DNA from: a virus
Direction: 5' to 3' (one strand)
Length of the DNA: 25,868 nt
IMG/VR virus record: IMGVR_UViG_3300031217_000014
Location: 1 to 25,868 of that record
Numbering within the stretch: position 1 is the stretch's first letter; each line of letters starts with the position of its first letter. A program made the position numbers and the translations under genes. The notes under the pieces were generated by a model that saw nothing but the letters and a program-made list of their open reading frames with translations, did not search any database and had not been told where the DNA came from. Shown here one piece after another: positions 1 through 8,203 of the stretch.

Positions 1-464
1 GAGATGGCGGAGGTGGTGGAGCTAATATGGTTCCTAAACTTGTAGATGTAGTTCCTAATACTACTTACACTATCACCATAGGCAATGGAGGAAGTAGTGG
101 TTCTAATGGTGGAGATACTACTTTTGGTTCTACTAATTGGTTTGGCGGTAGAGGAGGTAATTCTTCTGGAGCTGAGTCTAGAGGTGCAATAACTCAAGGT
201 ATCTACATATTTAGAGAAGGTGGTGGATATGGGGCAGATGAAGATGGTTCTCCAGGATATAATATGAATAATTATGTAGGTGGTACTAGTGGCGCAGAAG
301 CTGGTGGTGGAGGTGCTGGTGGTAGAGGTAATGGAGCAAATGGCAACCCTGCTGGTACTGGAGATAGTGCCGCTGCTAATACAGGAGCTGGAGGTGGAGG
401 GTCTTCATCAGGTTCTGGTGGACTTGGTGGGTCTGGTTATTTAGAATTAATATGGTTTGAGTAG
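1..464 (+). CDS. Glycine-rich tail/adhesin-like protein, C-terminal part (5' truncated)
   Basis: The reading frame is already open at the window edge (codons from position 3), so only the last ~154 residues are visible. The visible part is dominated by Gly, Ser and Asn runs (GNGG, GGRGG, GAGGGG) broken by short beta-type segments (TYTITIG, TTFGSTNWFGG). It ends in a hydrophobic strand, YLELIWFE. Glycine-rich domains of this style occur in phage receptor-binding adhesins, where polyglycine-II helices form the core; that link is inference from composition. The gene lies directly upstream of tail genes, and its domain order matches the protein at 4487-5395. It could instead be a minor virion decoration protein. 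No start or ribosome-binding site can be assessed. Confidence 0.7.
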   Translation, partial: DGGGGGANMVPKLVDVVPNTTYTITIGNGGSSGSNGGDTTFGSTNWFGGRGGNSSGAESRGAITQGIYIFREGGGYGADEDGSPGYNMNNYVGGTSGAEAGGGGAGGRGNGANGNPAGTGDSAAANTGAGGGGSSSGSGGLGGSGYLELIWFE

Positions 465-491
465 TTTAATAAGGGTAATATAGGAGATAAT

Positions 492-830
492 ATGAAAAAT
501 ATAGCATTTAGAAGAGCAAGAAACACACAAGCAAAAGGTAGGATGCACGATAAATTTATCGTAGAATATGCTGATACCTCACTATTTACTTACGGTTTCC
601 ACAAAAAGGAAGATGGTTGGGAATTTATGGCTGAAGATAAGTTTGAAAAAGAGCTTGAGAAGAATAACAAGTGGGTTGATGAATTTCAGAATAATGAAAA
701 GAAAGAGTTAGATAAGCAAAGAGCAAAAGCTTTAAAGAAGAGACCAGAATTACTTAAACAGAAAGAAGAACAAGAGAAGCTAATGAAAGAATTTGAAGAG
801 TTTAAAGCATGGAAAGCATCACAGAAGTAA
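492..830 (+). CDS. Small charged protein with C-terminal coiled coil
   Basis: 112 aa, start ATG preceded by GGAG six bases upstream. I do not recognise the family. The first ~60 residues look globular (KFIVEYADTSLFTYGFHKKEDGWEFMAEDKF). Residues ~65-112 are almost purely Lys/Glu-rich helix (ELDKQRAKALKKRPELLKQ and onward) that should form a coiled coil. It sits between a glycine-rich adhesin and the large tail protein, so a chaperone or small structural role in the tail tip is plausible but unproven. A TTAATAAGGGTAATAT element overlaps its leader (466-481). Confidence 0.75.
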   Translation: MKNIAFRRARNTQAKGRMHDKFIVEYADTSLFTYGFHKKEDGWEFMAEDKFEKELEKNNKWVDEFQNNEKKELDKQRAKALKKRPELLKQKEEQEKLMKEFEEFKAWKASQK

Positions 831-852
831 TTACAACTAGTTAGGAGATAAT

Positions 853-3762
853 GTGGCATTTACAACACATGAAGAATATATTGCATCAAATAAGAGTGAG
901 AAGATAATCCTAGGTCATATTCATGCCTCTAAGAGACTCTATAACTTCCTCTCTGACTCTGGCTTATTTGCTAGGGTAACTACTGAGTTTGTCAACAAAG
1001 TGTTCCTAGGGACTACTGAGCTTACGAGAGTGGTTAATACTGGTGCAGTTACAGATGCTACTAAGTTTTATTATGATGTAACTACGTCTAAATTATATTT
1101 GTATGAGTTTGACCAAGACAATGATGAGATTATAGTAGAATATAGGTTCTTTTTTAGCAATGTACCTATTAATCTAGCTTGGGATTTAGGTTCTGGAGCA
1201 GAAGTGGAATATGAACCTAGAATTGTTAAAGTTCCTAAGTTTAAATCCCAAATGAGTCAAGGTAAAAAAGGTATTAATCTAGTTGGTAAGGGTAACTTTC
1301 AAATAAACAACAATGATGGCAAGTATGATAGTGTGTATGATACTGTATTCTTTGAAAATAAAGATGCCAATATATATACATTTAACAGAGATTTAGCGGT
1401 TTCTGAAGCACAAATTATCTTTAGAGGTACTATTACAGGTAAGCATTTAGACACTAAAGCAATTGTGTTTACATTGAATGATAGTTTATATGCACTAGAT
1501 GAATTGGTCCCTACTGTTCAATACGGTACAGATGTTATAGATGAAGATTCAAATAACCATAAAAGGATTATATATGGACAGGCAGATAATTTGCAAGTCC
1601 AATCATTAGACAAATATGGTTCTGGAGGTATTGTTATTACTGGAACTTTTACTGGTATTACTGGGACAGATTACATTGTAGGTACTGGTACTAATTTTTT
1701 AAACGACTTATCTGATGGCGATGTACTTAAGTTTAGTGATTTTGAAGTAACAGTTAACCAAGTAAAGACGAATACCGTAATTAAGGTTAATGAATTAGAT
1801 AGAACATTTAACAATAGAGATGCTACGCTTATACCGGAGATACAATATAACAATAGAAATAGAGAGTTTCAAGTAGCTGGACATGCTATTAAAAAGAGTA
1901 CTACTACTATAGATACTATTATATCTAGAAATAGAATTATTTTGACTGATGTAACTGGTTTTAAAGCTGATGATATAATTGACTTTGATGGTGAAGAAAA
2001 GACCATTAGAAGAATAAGTGGCAACACAATGGTATTATCTACTAACTTTAACCTACCCCATAGTGCTGGTGATCCAGTGACTAAGAAGGAATTATTCAAC
2101 ATTAGATACGATAAAGATACTAACCTTATAGACTCTGCCGATGTAACAATAACAAACACTTCGGCAGGAACTACTTTTACAATAGGGTCAAATACAGAGA
2201 TTAACACTGCACCTACTGTTAGATTAGCTCAACCAATTAGATGGTTGGACGGATTTGCCGGTGCTTGGGTTGGTGTTCCTCATGTAGTTAATATAAACAT
2301 AGTTTCTGGACCAATGTACGAGAAATACTTCATTTTATATGATACTGAAGGAGAATCTACAGCCTATTGGTTTAAAGATACAGCTCCAGTTGAAGTAAGT
2401 GATTTTAAAGAGCCTAATCATGGTGCAGACAATAGCACACCTATTAGTTTAACTGTTAGTAATCCCGATACAAATACACTAGTTGAAGCTGTATTTGAAG
2501 CAATAGCTAGGACTCAAGATAATTATCAAGTCAGGTTCTTAGGGAGTAATGTTACAATTACATCAATTAATCCTGAACCTATTACTAATCCAAATGTAGG
2601 AACTACTTCTTTTGGAACTACTGTACTATATGCTGGCTCTGCTAATGATTATAAGATTGATTTGAAGGATATATTAAACCCCAGAGATTACGTAGTTGGA
2701 CCTGATGGTTTTAGCTACGAGATACTACAGGTATATGAAAAATCACTTACACTAAGAACTAACTTTGGTGGACCATTTGATGCGACAATAGGGCTTTCTT
2801 ATAAAAATATTGAGTATATTAATGACGAAACAGTGGTATATCTTGATTGCTTTGGTAAGACAAAGGATGGAGAACCTACTGGAGAGTTGATAGAGACAAG
2901 TCCAGAAGTTGTAAAAGACATTATAGATAGTGTAGGGTTGGGTCAATTTGTAGATACCGCCTCTTTTATAGATGCATCAATTAGAGCACCACAAGTAATG
3001 TCATTAGTTATCCCGGAAAAACTAGCTTCTCAGCCAGACTCAGCAAAAGAGGTAGTTAATAAGATAAATAAGACGATATTAGGTTCTTTATATGTAAATC
3101 CAAGTCTTGACTTGGGATATGATATACTTGATTCTGAGGTTCCTATTGACACTTTAAGGTCAATTACTGAATCGGATTTAATATCTTGGAAGGTAAAAGC
3201 AGACAGTTTTGATTTAACAAAGACAAGTATAGCTAGATATAAGTTTATTGATTGGAATCCTACTAAAAAGTCAGAAGATACTAGTGAAGTTTCATACACA
3301 TCTAACTTTGTTGAGAAGTATATCGGTAATAAGAATACTAAACAGTTAGACTTTTACTTGTATAATCAAGTAGATGCACAGGAAATGGTTGAGAGAGAGA
3401 CATTTGTTAACTCAGTGTCTAACTCAACTATAAAAATTAAAGGTAAGCTTAATTTGTCTAAATTCCAACTAGGTGAAAGGGTGTTGTTAGATCTAGATAG
3501 ATTATATGTAGCCTTAGGATCAAGTAGCAACAGTAAGAGAGTGGGTATTGTAACTTCACTTGAAAATACTGGTGAGTCAGTTCAATTACAAATAGAGGAT
3601 ATTGGAGCTGTATATACAAGAGCATCAAGAATAACCAACGAAACAGCTAATGACTATGTAGATGCTTCGGGTGAAGAAAGAGTTACAAACTCATATATAG
3701 TAGATGAGAACGAAATAATTGGTACTGATGAAGATACCTTTTCAACAAACTTAATAGGATAG
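853..3762 (+). CDS. Large tail protein, putative tail tip/baseplate hub
   Basis: 969 aa and the largest complete gene here. The start is GTG at 853 with AGGAG at 843-847; an ATG at 851 opens only a short out-of-frame peptide. The chain is rich in beta-strand patterns and lacks signal peptide or membrane segments. The N-terminal ~230 residues (FRGTITGKHLDTKAIVFTLND and surroundings) resemble a hub or tail-tip domain in general character. Residues ~250-450 contain repeated small beta domains (GTGTNFLNDLSDGDVLKF, ITGFKADDIIDFDGEEK-like), as in tail proteins with inserted carbohydrate-binding or OB-like modules. The C-terminal ~250 residues (ESDLISWKVKADSFDLTKTSIARYKFIDW, then LSKFQLGERVLLDLDRL) fit a baseplate/tail-tip upper domain. 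The assignment rests on size, fold character and position after the tail genes; no catalytic motif was seen. Confidence 0.6.
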   Translation: MAFTTHEEYIASNKSEKIILGHIHASKRLYNFLSDSGLFARVTTEFVNKVFLGTTELTRVVNTGAVTDATKFYYDVTTSKLYLYEFDQDNDEIIVEYRFFFSNVPINLAWDLGSGAEVEYEPRIVKVPKFKSQMSQGKKGINLVGKGNFQINNNDGKYDSVYDTVFFENKDANIYTFNRDLAVSEAQIIFRGTITGKHLDTKAIVFTLNDSLYALDELVPTVQYGTDVIDEDSNNHKRIIYGQADNLQVQSLDKYGSGGIVITGTFTGITGTDYIVGTGTNFLNDLSDGDVLKFSDFEVTVNQVKTNTVIKVNELDRTFNNRDATLIPEIQYNNRNREFQVAGHAIKKSTTTIDTIISRNRIILTDVTGFKADDIIDFDGEEKTIRRISGNTMVLSTNFNLPHSAGDPVTKKELFNIRYDKDTNLIDSADVTITNTSAGTTFTIGSNTEINTAPTVRLAQPIRWLDGFAGAWVGVPHVVNINIVSGPMYEKYFILYDTEGESTAYWFKDTAPVEVSDFKEPNHGADNSTPISLTVSNPDTNTLVEAVFEAIARTQDNYQVRFLGSNVTITSINPEPITNPNVGTTSFGTTVLYAGSANDYKIDLKDILNPRDYVVGPDGFSYEILQVYEKSLTLRTNFGGPFDATIGLSYKNIEYINDETVVYLDCFGKTKDGEPTGELIETSPEVVKDIIDSVGLGQFVDTASFIDASIRAPQVMSLVIPEKLASQPDSAKEVVNKINKTILGSLYVNPSLDLGYDILDSEVPIDTLRSITESDLISWKVKADSFDLTKTSIARYKFIDWNPTKKSEDTSEVSYTSNFVEKYIGNKNTKQLDFYLYNQVDAQEMVERETFVNSVSNSTIKIKGKLNLSKFQLGERVLLDLDRLYVALGSSSNSKRVGIVTSLENTGESVQLQIEDIGAVYTRASRITNETANDYVDASGEERVTNSYIVDENEIIGTDEDTFSTNLIG

Positions 3763-3771
3763 GAGAATTAT

Positions 3772-4305
3772 ATGGCGTATGTTACAATTCCAACTTCGGT
3801 AATAGAAGTAGGTAAGGCAATTAAAAAGAGTTTATTCACTCTAATAAAGGATAACTTTGACGATCATGAAACCAGAATTGATGGTCTAGAGGCAGGAGCT
3901 AATAAGGTAGAGATATTTAACTTTGAGGTTATGGGGTTTATTAATAACTACACCGCAGCTGAGTTAGTACAAATTGGTACATTTAGAGCACCCTCTGACG
4001 TTACAGTAACAGAGATTAAACTTACTTTAATGAATGGTACGTCATCTGCTGTATCTAGCTCTAGTGGTTCTTTAACTATTGACATTCAAAAATCTAGTGA
4101 TAATGGAGCTACTTGGAACACAATTCTAGCTTCTGAGCCAGAAATTGCAGATGGAGTAAGTGCTTCAGGTTCTGTATCAGCTTTAGTATCATTTATAACT
4201 GATGGAGAAGACGTAGTTACTGATGATATTTTAAGGGTAAATGTAACATCTAAGAAAGATACACAGGGATCATTCCTAATAACAGTATATGGAGATGTAG
4301 CATAA
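3772..4305 (+). CDS. Fibre-like structural protein (N-terminal helix plus beta domain)
   Basis: 177 aa, AGGAG upstream of ATG. The first ~40 residues (SVIEVGKAIKKSLFTLIKDNFDDHETRIDGLEAGANK) form a heptad-like amphipathic helix, typical of the short trimerising stalk that attaches phage fibres. The remainder is a Ser/Thr-rich beta-sandwich-like domain (SLTIDIQKSSDNGATWNTIL and later strands, ending SFLITVYGDVA). It directly follows the large tail protein and overlaps the next gene by one base (TAATG), so it is probably a minor tail or baseplate fibre. Family not recognised. Confidence 0.7.
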   Translation: MAYVTIPTSVIEVGKAIKKSLFTLIKDNFDDHETRIDGLEAGANKVEIFNFEVMGFINNYTAAELVQIGTFRAPSDVTVTEIKLTLMNGTSSAVSSSSGSLTIDIQKSSDNGATWNTILASEPEIADGVSASGSVSALVSFITDGEDVVTDDILRVNVTSKKDTQGSFLITVYGDVA

Positions 4306-4487
4306 TGGAATTACTAGCATTTTTAGCATTAACACATGGTATTTTGATCTATTTTATAGTAGATGGAACTAGGAAAAGTAATGCCAAAACAAAGAGAATT
4401 AATAAGATAGTATATAAGTTCACTAAAGATATGTCTAAAGAAGAGATAACTCAATGGTGGAAAGAATTTAATCAAGGAGATAAGTAA
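4305..4487 (+). CDS. Small single-pass membrane protein
   Basis: 60 aa. Start ATG overlaps the previous stop (ATAATG) with GGAG upstream at 4291. Residues ~2-20 (ELLAFLALTHGILIYFIVDG) form one hydrophobic segment. A basic stretch (RKSNAKTKRINKIVYK) follows and then a charged tail, predicting N-out/C-in or a signal anchor. It also overlaps the following adhesin-like gene by one base. A lysis-accessory role is possible, but one TM and small size are not diagnostic; unknown function. Confidence 0.65.
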   Translation: MELLAFLALTHGILIYFIVDGTRKSNAKTKRINKIVYKFTKDMSKEEITQWWKEFNQGDK

Positions 4488-5395
4488 TGTCAGGCAATTT
4501 TTATTTACCACAGAAAGCAGACAAAGAAGTACAATATTCAATACCCTCAACGGGAACATATACTTGGACAGTGCCAGAAGCAGCTGGAGATACTGCTGGT
4601 GCAGCGGTTGAATTAACTATGCAAGTATGGTCAGCTGGTGGTGGAGCTGGTGGTACTCATGGGGCTTCTTCTTCAGGCGGTGGAGGTGGAGGTAAGTTTG
4701 TTATAGGTAGATATACATTTACTCCCGGACAAATTCTTACTTTTGTTGTACCTTCAGGTGGAGCTGGCGGAAGTAAGAATGCTGACGGTACATTAGCTGG
4801 TGCTGGTGGTGATGGTGGTGATGGTGGTGAAGCAAGTATAAAAATAGGTACAACCAATATAGTGTCTGTCTTAGGTGGCGGAGGATCAGGTGGTTCTCTT
4901 AGTAATTCAACTGGAGTTCCTTCACCATCAGTAGGCTCAGGGGCAACAAGTCATTCAAACCATGCATCTTTTACAGTAGATAAGGCTGTTAATGGAGCAA
5001 ATGGTGGTATAGGTGGTGGTGGTGGAAACAGTGCTGGTTCTAATGGTGGTTCAGTTTCAAATGCTGGTGCTGGTGGAGGTGGTGGATCTGGTGGTGCTGG
5101 TGGTACATCAAGCGAATCAGGTTCAAGTCAAGCTTTAGGTGGCGGTGGAGCTGGTGCTTCTGCTAATGCAAATGGTGGACGAGGTGGTAATGCTACTGGT
5201 GTTGGTGATGGTGAAGTTACTACAGGTGGTGGTGGTGGAGCTGGATACTACGTAGGTGGTACTGGTCAAGATAGAACATCTTCTACAGGAAATGCTACTT
5301 GGTATGGATCTAATGGTGGAGATGGCGGAGGCGGTTATATTTCATTTTCTTTTACTACTACTAATGGTGGAAGTGGCGGAAGTGCTCCTTCATAA
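4487..5395 (+). CDS. Glycine-rich adhesin-like tail protein
   Basis: 302 aa. The N-terminal ~50 residues are beta-type (YSIPSTGTYTWTVPEAAGDT, ELTMQVWSAGGGAGG). Next come a second beta hairpin (FTPGQILTFVVPSGGAGG) and ~180 residues of GGGG/GGNGG-type repeats, with a C-terminal strand GYISFSFTT before a short Gly/Ser tail. The opening pattern STGTYTWTVP matches glycine-rich phage tail proteins of the type proposed to present polyglycine-II bundles; that is family-level inference. It is the last + strand gene of the distal tail block and is followed by a strong hairpin. The repeats are GGT/GGA-rich and may be prone to length change by slippage. Best guess: receptor-binding or host-range adhesin. 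Confidence 0.75.
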   Translation: MSGNFYLPQKADKEVQYSIPSTGTYTWTVPEAAGDTAGAAVELTMQVWSAGGGAGGTHGASSSGGGGGGKFVIGRYTFTPGQILTFVVPSGGAGGSKNADGTLAGAGGDGGDGGEASIKIGTTNIVSVLGGGGSGGSLSNSTGVPSPSVGSGATSHSNHASFTVDKAVNGANGGIGGGGGNSAGSNGGSVSNAGAGGGGGSGGAGGTSSESGSSQALGGGGAGASANANGGRGGNATGVGDGEVTTGGGGGAGYYVGGTGQDRTSSTGNATWYGSNGGDGGGGYISFSFTTTNGGSGGSAPS

Positions 5396-5438
5396 TAAAC
5401 ATTTTAACCTTGGTATTTATGGTACTAAGGAATATATA

Positions 5439-5471
5439 GAGAGGGTTACAATCATCTCCTGTAACCCTCTC
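5439..5471. terminator. Hairpin between convergent operons
   Basis: A perfect 12-bp inverted repeat (GAGAGGGTTACA / TGTAACCCTCTC) with a 9-nt loop lies between the + strand tail block and the - strand operon. Only weak T-rich tails flank it (CTTCTTAATCTTTT on +). It probably serves as a bidirectional terminator; on the - strand it lies just past the stop of the 5478-5669 gene. Confidence 0.8.
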
Positions 5472-5477
5472 GTCTTC

Positions 5478-5669
5478 TTAATCTTTTAAATAAAGAGTCT
5501 TAAACCCTTGTTTTCTTTCAACTTCAGCTAAATTAGAAGCCATCTTATCTTTTTGTTCTTGTGTACATGATACATGAGCTTTACCATTAAGTCCATAATC
5601 TATACAGTTAGAGTAATCTTGAGTCATCATAGTCATAGTAGCTACGAAGAAAATAAAAAATGTAAACAT
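5478..5669 (-). CDS. Small exported or membrane-anchored protein
   Basis: 63 aa, ATG preceded by AAAAAGGATTAATT. Residues 1-16 (MFTFFIFFVATMTMMT) are strongly hydrophobic and resemble a signal peptide or N-terminal anchor lacking basic residues. The rest is hydrophilic, with two cysteines (NCIDYG, HVSCTQ) that could pair after export. It is the last gene of the accessory operon. Family not recognised; a periplasmic or superinfection-type role is only speculation. Confidence 0.6.
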   Translation of the reverse strand: MFTFFIFFVATMTMMTQDYSNCIDYGLNGKAHVSCTQEQKDKMASNLAEVERKQGFKTLYLKD

Positions 5670-5705
5670 AATTAATCCTTTTTGTTAGTTATTGTTGTTA
5701 TTATA

Positions 5706-6038
5706 CTAATCTAAATCCTTATCAATGTCAATAGATAGTTCGTCTTGTTCTAATGTTTTTATAGCTCCTTCAGCCTGTTTACGGTCATTTACGTTAGCAC
5801 CAATAATTAAATTAATACCTTGAGTGAAGTTATGCCATTGTTCTCTACTTGAATCTCCCGGCATATTAGCTACTACAGTCTCTAATTCAGCTTCTATAAT
5901 AGATAAAGTCTCTTGGTTCTTAGGCATCTTAGCCAATGTATTCTTAACAGCCTCATCCTTAAAGGCTCTAGTATACTTCTCAATCTTCTCCTCTATTCTC
6001 TTTTGTACTGAATCTGGGCTAAAATACTTATTTTTCAT
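5706..6038 (-). CDS. Helical hypothetical protein
   Basis: 110 aa. ATG with AGGAG seven bases upstream; the start overlaps the preceding gene by 11 bases, indicating translational coupling. The sequence is predicted almost wholly helical and acidic at the C-terminus (QDELSIDIDKDLD). No recognised motif. It pairs in the operon with the 6028-6570 gene and could form a complex with it, judged only from overlap. Confidence 0.7.
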   Translation of the reverse strand: MKNKYFSPDSVQKRIEEKIEKYTRAFKDEAVKNTLAKMPKNQETLSIIEAELETVVANMPGDSSREQWHNFTQGINLIIGANVNDRKQAEGAIKTLEQDELSIDIDKDLD

Positions 6039-6570
6039 CTTTATTCTCCTGTTTAATTGCTTTCTGTTTCTTAATTGAACTATTAATCTTATCTTTTCTT
6101 AAACTAGCACCTAACTTAACACATTCCTGTCCAAATTCAACGAGGATTGTTTCTAAGCTTCTTCCAAGGTCAGAGTTTATCTCATCTACTGTTGCTTCTA
6201 AGAACGTCTTAAAAGCATACTGAGGGTCTTGTAGAGAGTTAACACCATATCTATACTCTCCAGTTGGCTCTATGTAATTATTATCGTCATCAATGAACTT
6301 CAAATAATTAGTACTAGTGCTTGCAATAGCGTAAACATCCCTGTTTTGAGCGTTGGTGGCATCAAAAGTTTCCTTCTTAGCCACCTCAAATTGTTCTTCA
6401 GTAAGTTCGGTCCTATGAATAGAACCTTCCCTATTTAAAGCGTTAGAGTAATACTCATTTTCAAATTGGTCCATCCATGCCTTATTCTTAGCATCTAATT
6501 TATCCTTATAATCAGAATCTACGAAACCTCTTACATTTGCTCTATACTTATTACGTTTTTTGTCGCTCAT
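6028..6570 (-). CDS. Hypothetical protein
   Basis: 180 aa from ATG at 6570 (MSDKKRNKYRA...), which overlaps the stop of the phosphoesterase gene as TAATG and follows GGAGAATTAAGG. An in-frame TTG 21 bases upstream is less likely. It has a basic N-terminus, then mixed helix (DKLDAKNKAWMDQFENEYYSN), a beta-ish centre (YVEPTGEYRYGVNS-like segment with SLQDPQYAFKTFLEA) and a lysine-rich tail (SIKKQKAIKQENKDEK). Not recognised. Confidence 0.7.
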   Translation of the reverse strand: MSDKKRNKYRANVRGFVDSDYKDKLDAKNKAWMDQFENEYYSNALNREGSIHRTELTEEQFEVAKKETFDATNAQNRDVYAIASTSTNYLKFIDDDNNYIEPTGEYRYGVNSLQDPQYAFKTFLEATVDEINSDLGRSLETILVEFGQECVKLGASLRKDKINSSIKKQKAIKQENKDEK

Positions 6571-7289
6571 TACCTTAATTCTCCTATCCAATCGCCATTC
6601 TTATCAAGAACCATTGGAATTAACATTGGTTGTCCTTCTATAATGATACCACATCCTATAATAGGTCTTCCCATATTTGTCTTATTGTATTCAAATGCCA
6701 ATGCCTTATCATCTATTAAACATCCTACAGTCATATTCCATAACAAAGCGTTAGGAGAAGAACAATAATTGATGTTAAAGTCATTGTGAAAGTGACCTTG
6801 TACAAAGTTCATACCTATCTCTTTAGTTACTTGTATACCATTCTTCTTTAATCCATGGTGAAAATACACTTGTGAACCATCAGAACATTTAAGTTTGATA
6901 TGGTGTTGCCATTCCCAGCCCTCAGGAGCCTCTAGAATGTCTCCATACTCTCTCAAATACTTTCTAGCTATACCGTGATGTTTTCCTTTTCTGTAGTGCA
7001 TAGAGCCATGATTAGAGTCTACTAGAGATACTTTAGGAAATAATTTATATATAGGCTTTAAGAACTCAATAGCTATTTCCAACTCATCTCCAGCACTTGG
7101 TAAATCTGGGTCTGAATCATGAAAACTCATTGAGTGATTATCAACCTCATCTCCAATACATATAACCTTATCTATATCATATGATTCTTTAATAGCTGTT
7201 AGGAAAGCTAATGTATCCTTATGATGGTATGGTATATGCATATCACTAATTACTAATATACAACTATTCTCTACTTTTTTCTTACTCAT
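6570..7289 (-). CDS. Calcineurin-like metallophosphoesterase
   Basis: 239 aa. The metal-binding motifs of the superfamily appear in order: D16-x-H18 (SDMHIP), G46-D47-x-x-D50 (GDEVDNH), S92-N93-H94 (SNHGS, replacing the usual GNHD/E), H144-H145-G (FHHG) and G165-H166-F-H168 (GHFHND). These are the dinuclear metal ligands, so an active phosphodiesterase or phosphatase is expected. The usual acidic residue after NH is Gly, a variant also common in phage members as far as I recall. Substrate unknown; nucleic-acid or cyclic-nucleotide cleavage are both possible. The start overlaps the upstream stop (TATAATG) with AAAGG seven bases before it. Confidence 0.88.
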   Translation of the reverse strand: MSKKKVENSCILVISDMHIPYHHKDTLAFLTAIKESYDIDKVICIGDEVDNHSMSFHDSDPDLPSAGDELEIAIEFLKPIYKLFPKVSLVDSNHGSMHYRKGKHHGIARKYLREYGDILEAPEGWEWQHHIKLKCSDGSQVYFHHGLKKNGIQVTKEIGMNFVQGHFHNDFNINYCSSPNALLWNMTVGCLIDDKALAFEYNKTNMGRPIIGCGIIIEGQPMLIPMVLDKNGDWIGELR

Positions 7290-7693
7290 TATACTACCTT
7301 TGTTGCGTACATTTGTACTTTTTTATTGAATTTACCCATTGTAATACCAACTACTTCTATTAAATTTGATTGCTCAAGCTCTGTTAGTCTACCTGAGATA
7401 CTTCCGGTTGATATTTCAGTACCATGTATTTGTTGAAATAAGTCTACAATCTCATGTCTAGTTATTCCTTTATATTCTTTTATAATTTCAAATACTTGCT
7501 TTCTTCTACCTGATAACTCACTTTCTGTTAAAGAATTATACGCACCAGCAGAAGTATTAAACCTTGCATCTCTATAAGCTTCTTTTGTAATAGATCGTTT
7601 TAAATCTACTTTCTTCTTCTCAAACATTGTATTAGCTAATACTTTGGCTCTTTCTCTAATTAATTTCTCTAATTGTAATCTTGTTATTTCCAT
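7289..7693 (-). CDS. Winged-helix DNA-binding protein
   Basis: 134 aa. Residues ~60-134 read as a winged helix: SGRRKQVFEIIKEYKGITRHEIVDLF (helices 1-2), STGSISGRLTELEQSNLIEVVG (recognition helix) and the wing KKVQMYATKVV. The N-terminal ~55 residues are a basic helix (LEKLIRERAKVLANTMFEKKKVDLKR) that could dimerise or bind DNA. It overlaps its neighbours by one base on each side. It is a likely transcription regulator of early genes; its target cannot be read from sequence. Confidence 0.7.
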   Translation of the reverse strand: MEITRLQLEKLIRERAKVLANTMFEKKKVDLKRSITKEAYRDARFNTSAGAYNSLTESELSGRRKQVFEIIKEYKGITRHEIVDLFQQIHGTEISTGSISGRLTELEQSNLIEVVGITMGKFNKKVQMYATKVV

Positions 7694-7908
7694 TATTTAC
7701 TCCCTTTAGCTAATTCTCTTCTTTTGTCAGCATCTCTTCTTACTACTACAAGCGAAAACTGTCCTAATGTTGCAATAAACGTCATAACTAACGCTACTAA
7801 TGCTATAGGAAGTAATACTGGTGAAGCGTCAATCGCTATCCAATACCACATTGCCGTAGCTGCTCCATAAAATAATACTGATAATGTGTCTTTAATTGTT
7901 TGTTTCAT
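7693..7908 (-). CDS. Two-TM small membrane protein
   Basis: 71 aa with two hydrophobic segments, residues ~10-28 (SVLFYGAATAMWYWIAIDA) and ~30-52 (VLLPIALVALVMTFIATLGQF). A basic, charged C-terminus follows (VVRRDADKRRELAKGSK). Size and topology match a class II holin, but it lies among early accessory genes and not beside the lysin. It may equally be an inner-membrane host-takeover protein. ATG with AGGAG eight bases upstream. Confidence 0.65.
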   Translation of the reverse strand: MKQTIKDTLSVLFYGAATAMWYWIAIDASPVLLPIALVALVMTFIATLGQFSLVVVRRDADKRRELAKGSK

Positions 7909-7928
7909 TTCTAAATCTCCTGTGATTC

Positions 7929-8135
7929 TTAGTGTAATAATTGTTGGTTTAAAATTTGTCTACATGCTTCTCTTATTAGTTCGCCTTCAAAAGACTCATT
8001 AACAGGTACTTCTTCTAGCATAATCCCACAGATACTCTCTACTGGCACTGTGGTAAGTTTAGAAAGGTGGTAAATCCTCTCAATCTCTAGTTCTAATTCA
8101 CTTTTCTCTTGGTCAAGTTCATCGTAATAATTCAT
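7929..8135 (-). CDS. Small acidic hypothetical protein
   Basis: 68 aa from the ATG at 8135 (MNYYDELDQEKSELELEIERI). That ATG is seven bases from AGGA, whereas the in-frame ATG at 8141 is only two bases from it. Predominantly helical, acidic, with a C-terminal segment ELIREACRQILNQQLLH. No family recognised. First sizeable gene of the 8.1-5.5 kb operon, hence expected to be expressed early and strongly. Confidence 0.6.
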   Translation of the reverse strand: MNYYDELDQEKSELELEIERIYHLSKLTTVPVESICGIMLEEVPVNESFEGELIREACRQILNQQLLH

Positions 8136-8149
8136 TCTCATTTCCTTTG

Positions 8150-8203
8150 TTAGATTGGCTTTATTGCCTTTCTTGTTATGATGTAAAGATTAAGTCTCCA
8201 CAT
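8150..8203 (-). CDS. Possible 17-aa leader peptide
   Basis: ATG at 8203-8201 is preceded by CAGGAAGAC and encodes MWRLNLYIITRKAIKPI. The stop (ATCTAACAAAGG) lies just before the Shine-Dalgarno site of the 8135 gene. The same stop-plus-SD arrangement follows the 29-aa ORF at 10937-11026, which makes a coupled leader peptide plausible. Too short for coding statistics. Confidence 0.3.
   Translation of the reverse strand: MWRLNLYIITRKAIKPI

Noticed and set aside
466-481. TTAATAAGGGTAATAT as a promoter for the 492 gene
   Set aside because: The transcript start would fall at about 488, inside or past the SD, and no ACTTAC box lies at the expected distance. Listed only as a half-motif.
851-908. 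ATG start at 851 for the large tail protein
   Set aside because: That frame closes after about 18 codons; GTG at 853 with AGGAG five bases away opens the 969-aa frame.
1671-3299. Several 60-112 codon - strand frames opposite the large tail gene
   Set aside because: They lie antisense to a long continuous + strand gene, lack SD sites and show no recognisable domains; shadows of the real frame.
4657-4857. Proline-rich - strand frame opposite the glycine-rich adhesin
   Set aside because: Pro runs are simply the reverse complement of glycine codons; no SD.
7693-7908. Two-TM protein as the phage holin
   Set aside because: Topology fits, but it sits in an early - strand operon far from the lysin and has no specific signature; kept as a membrane protein only.
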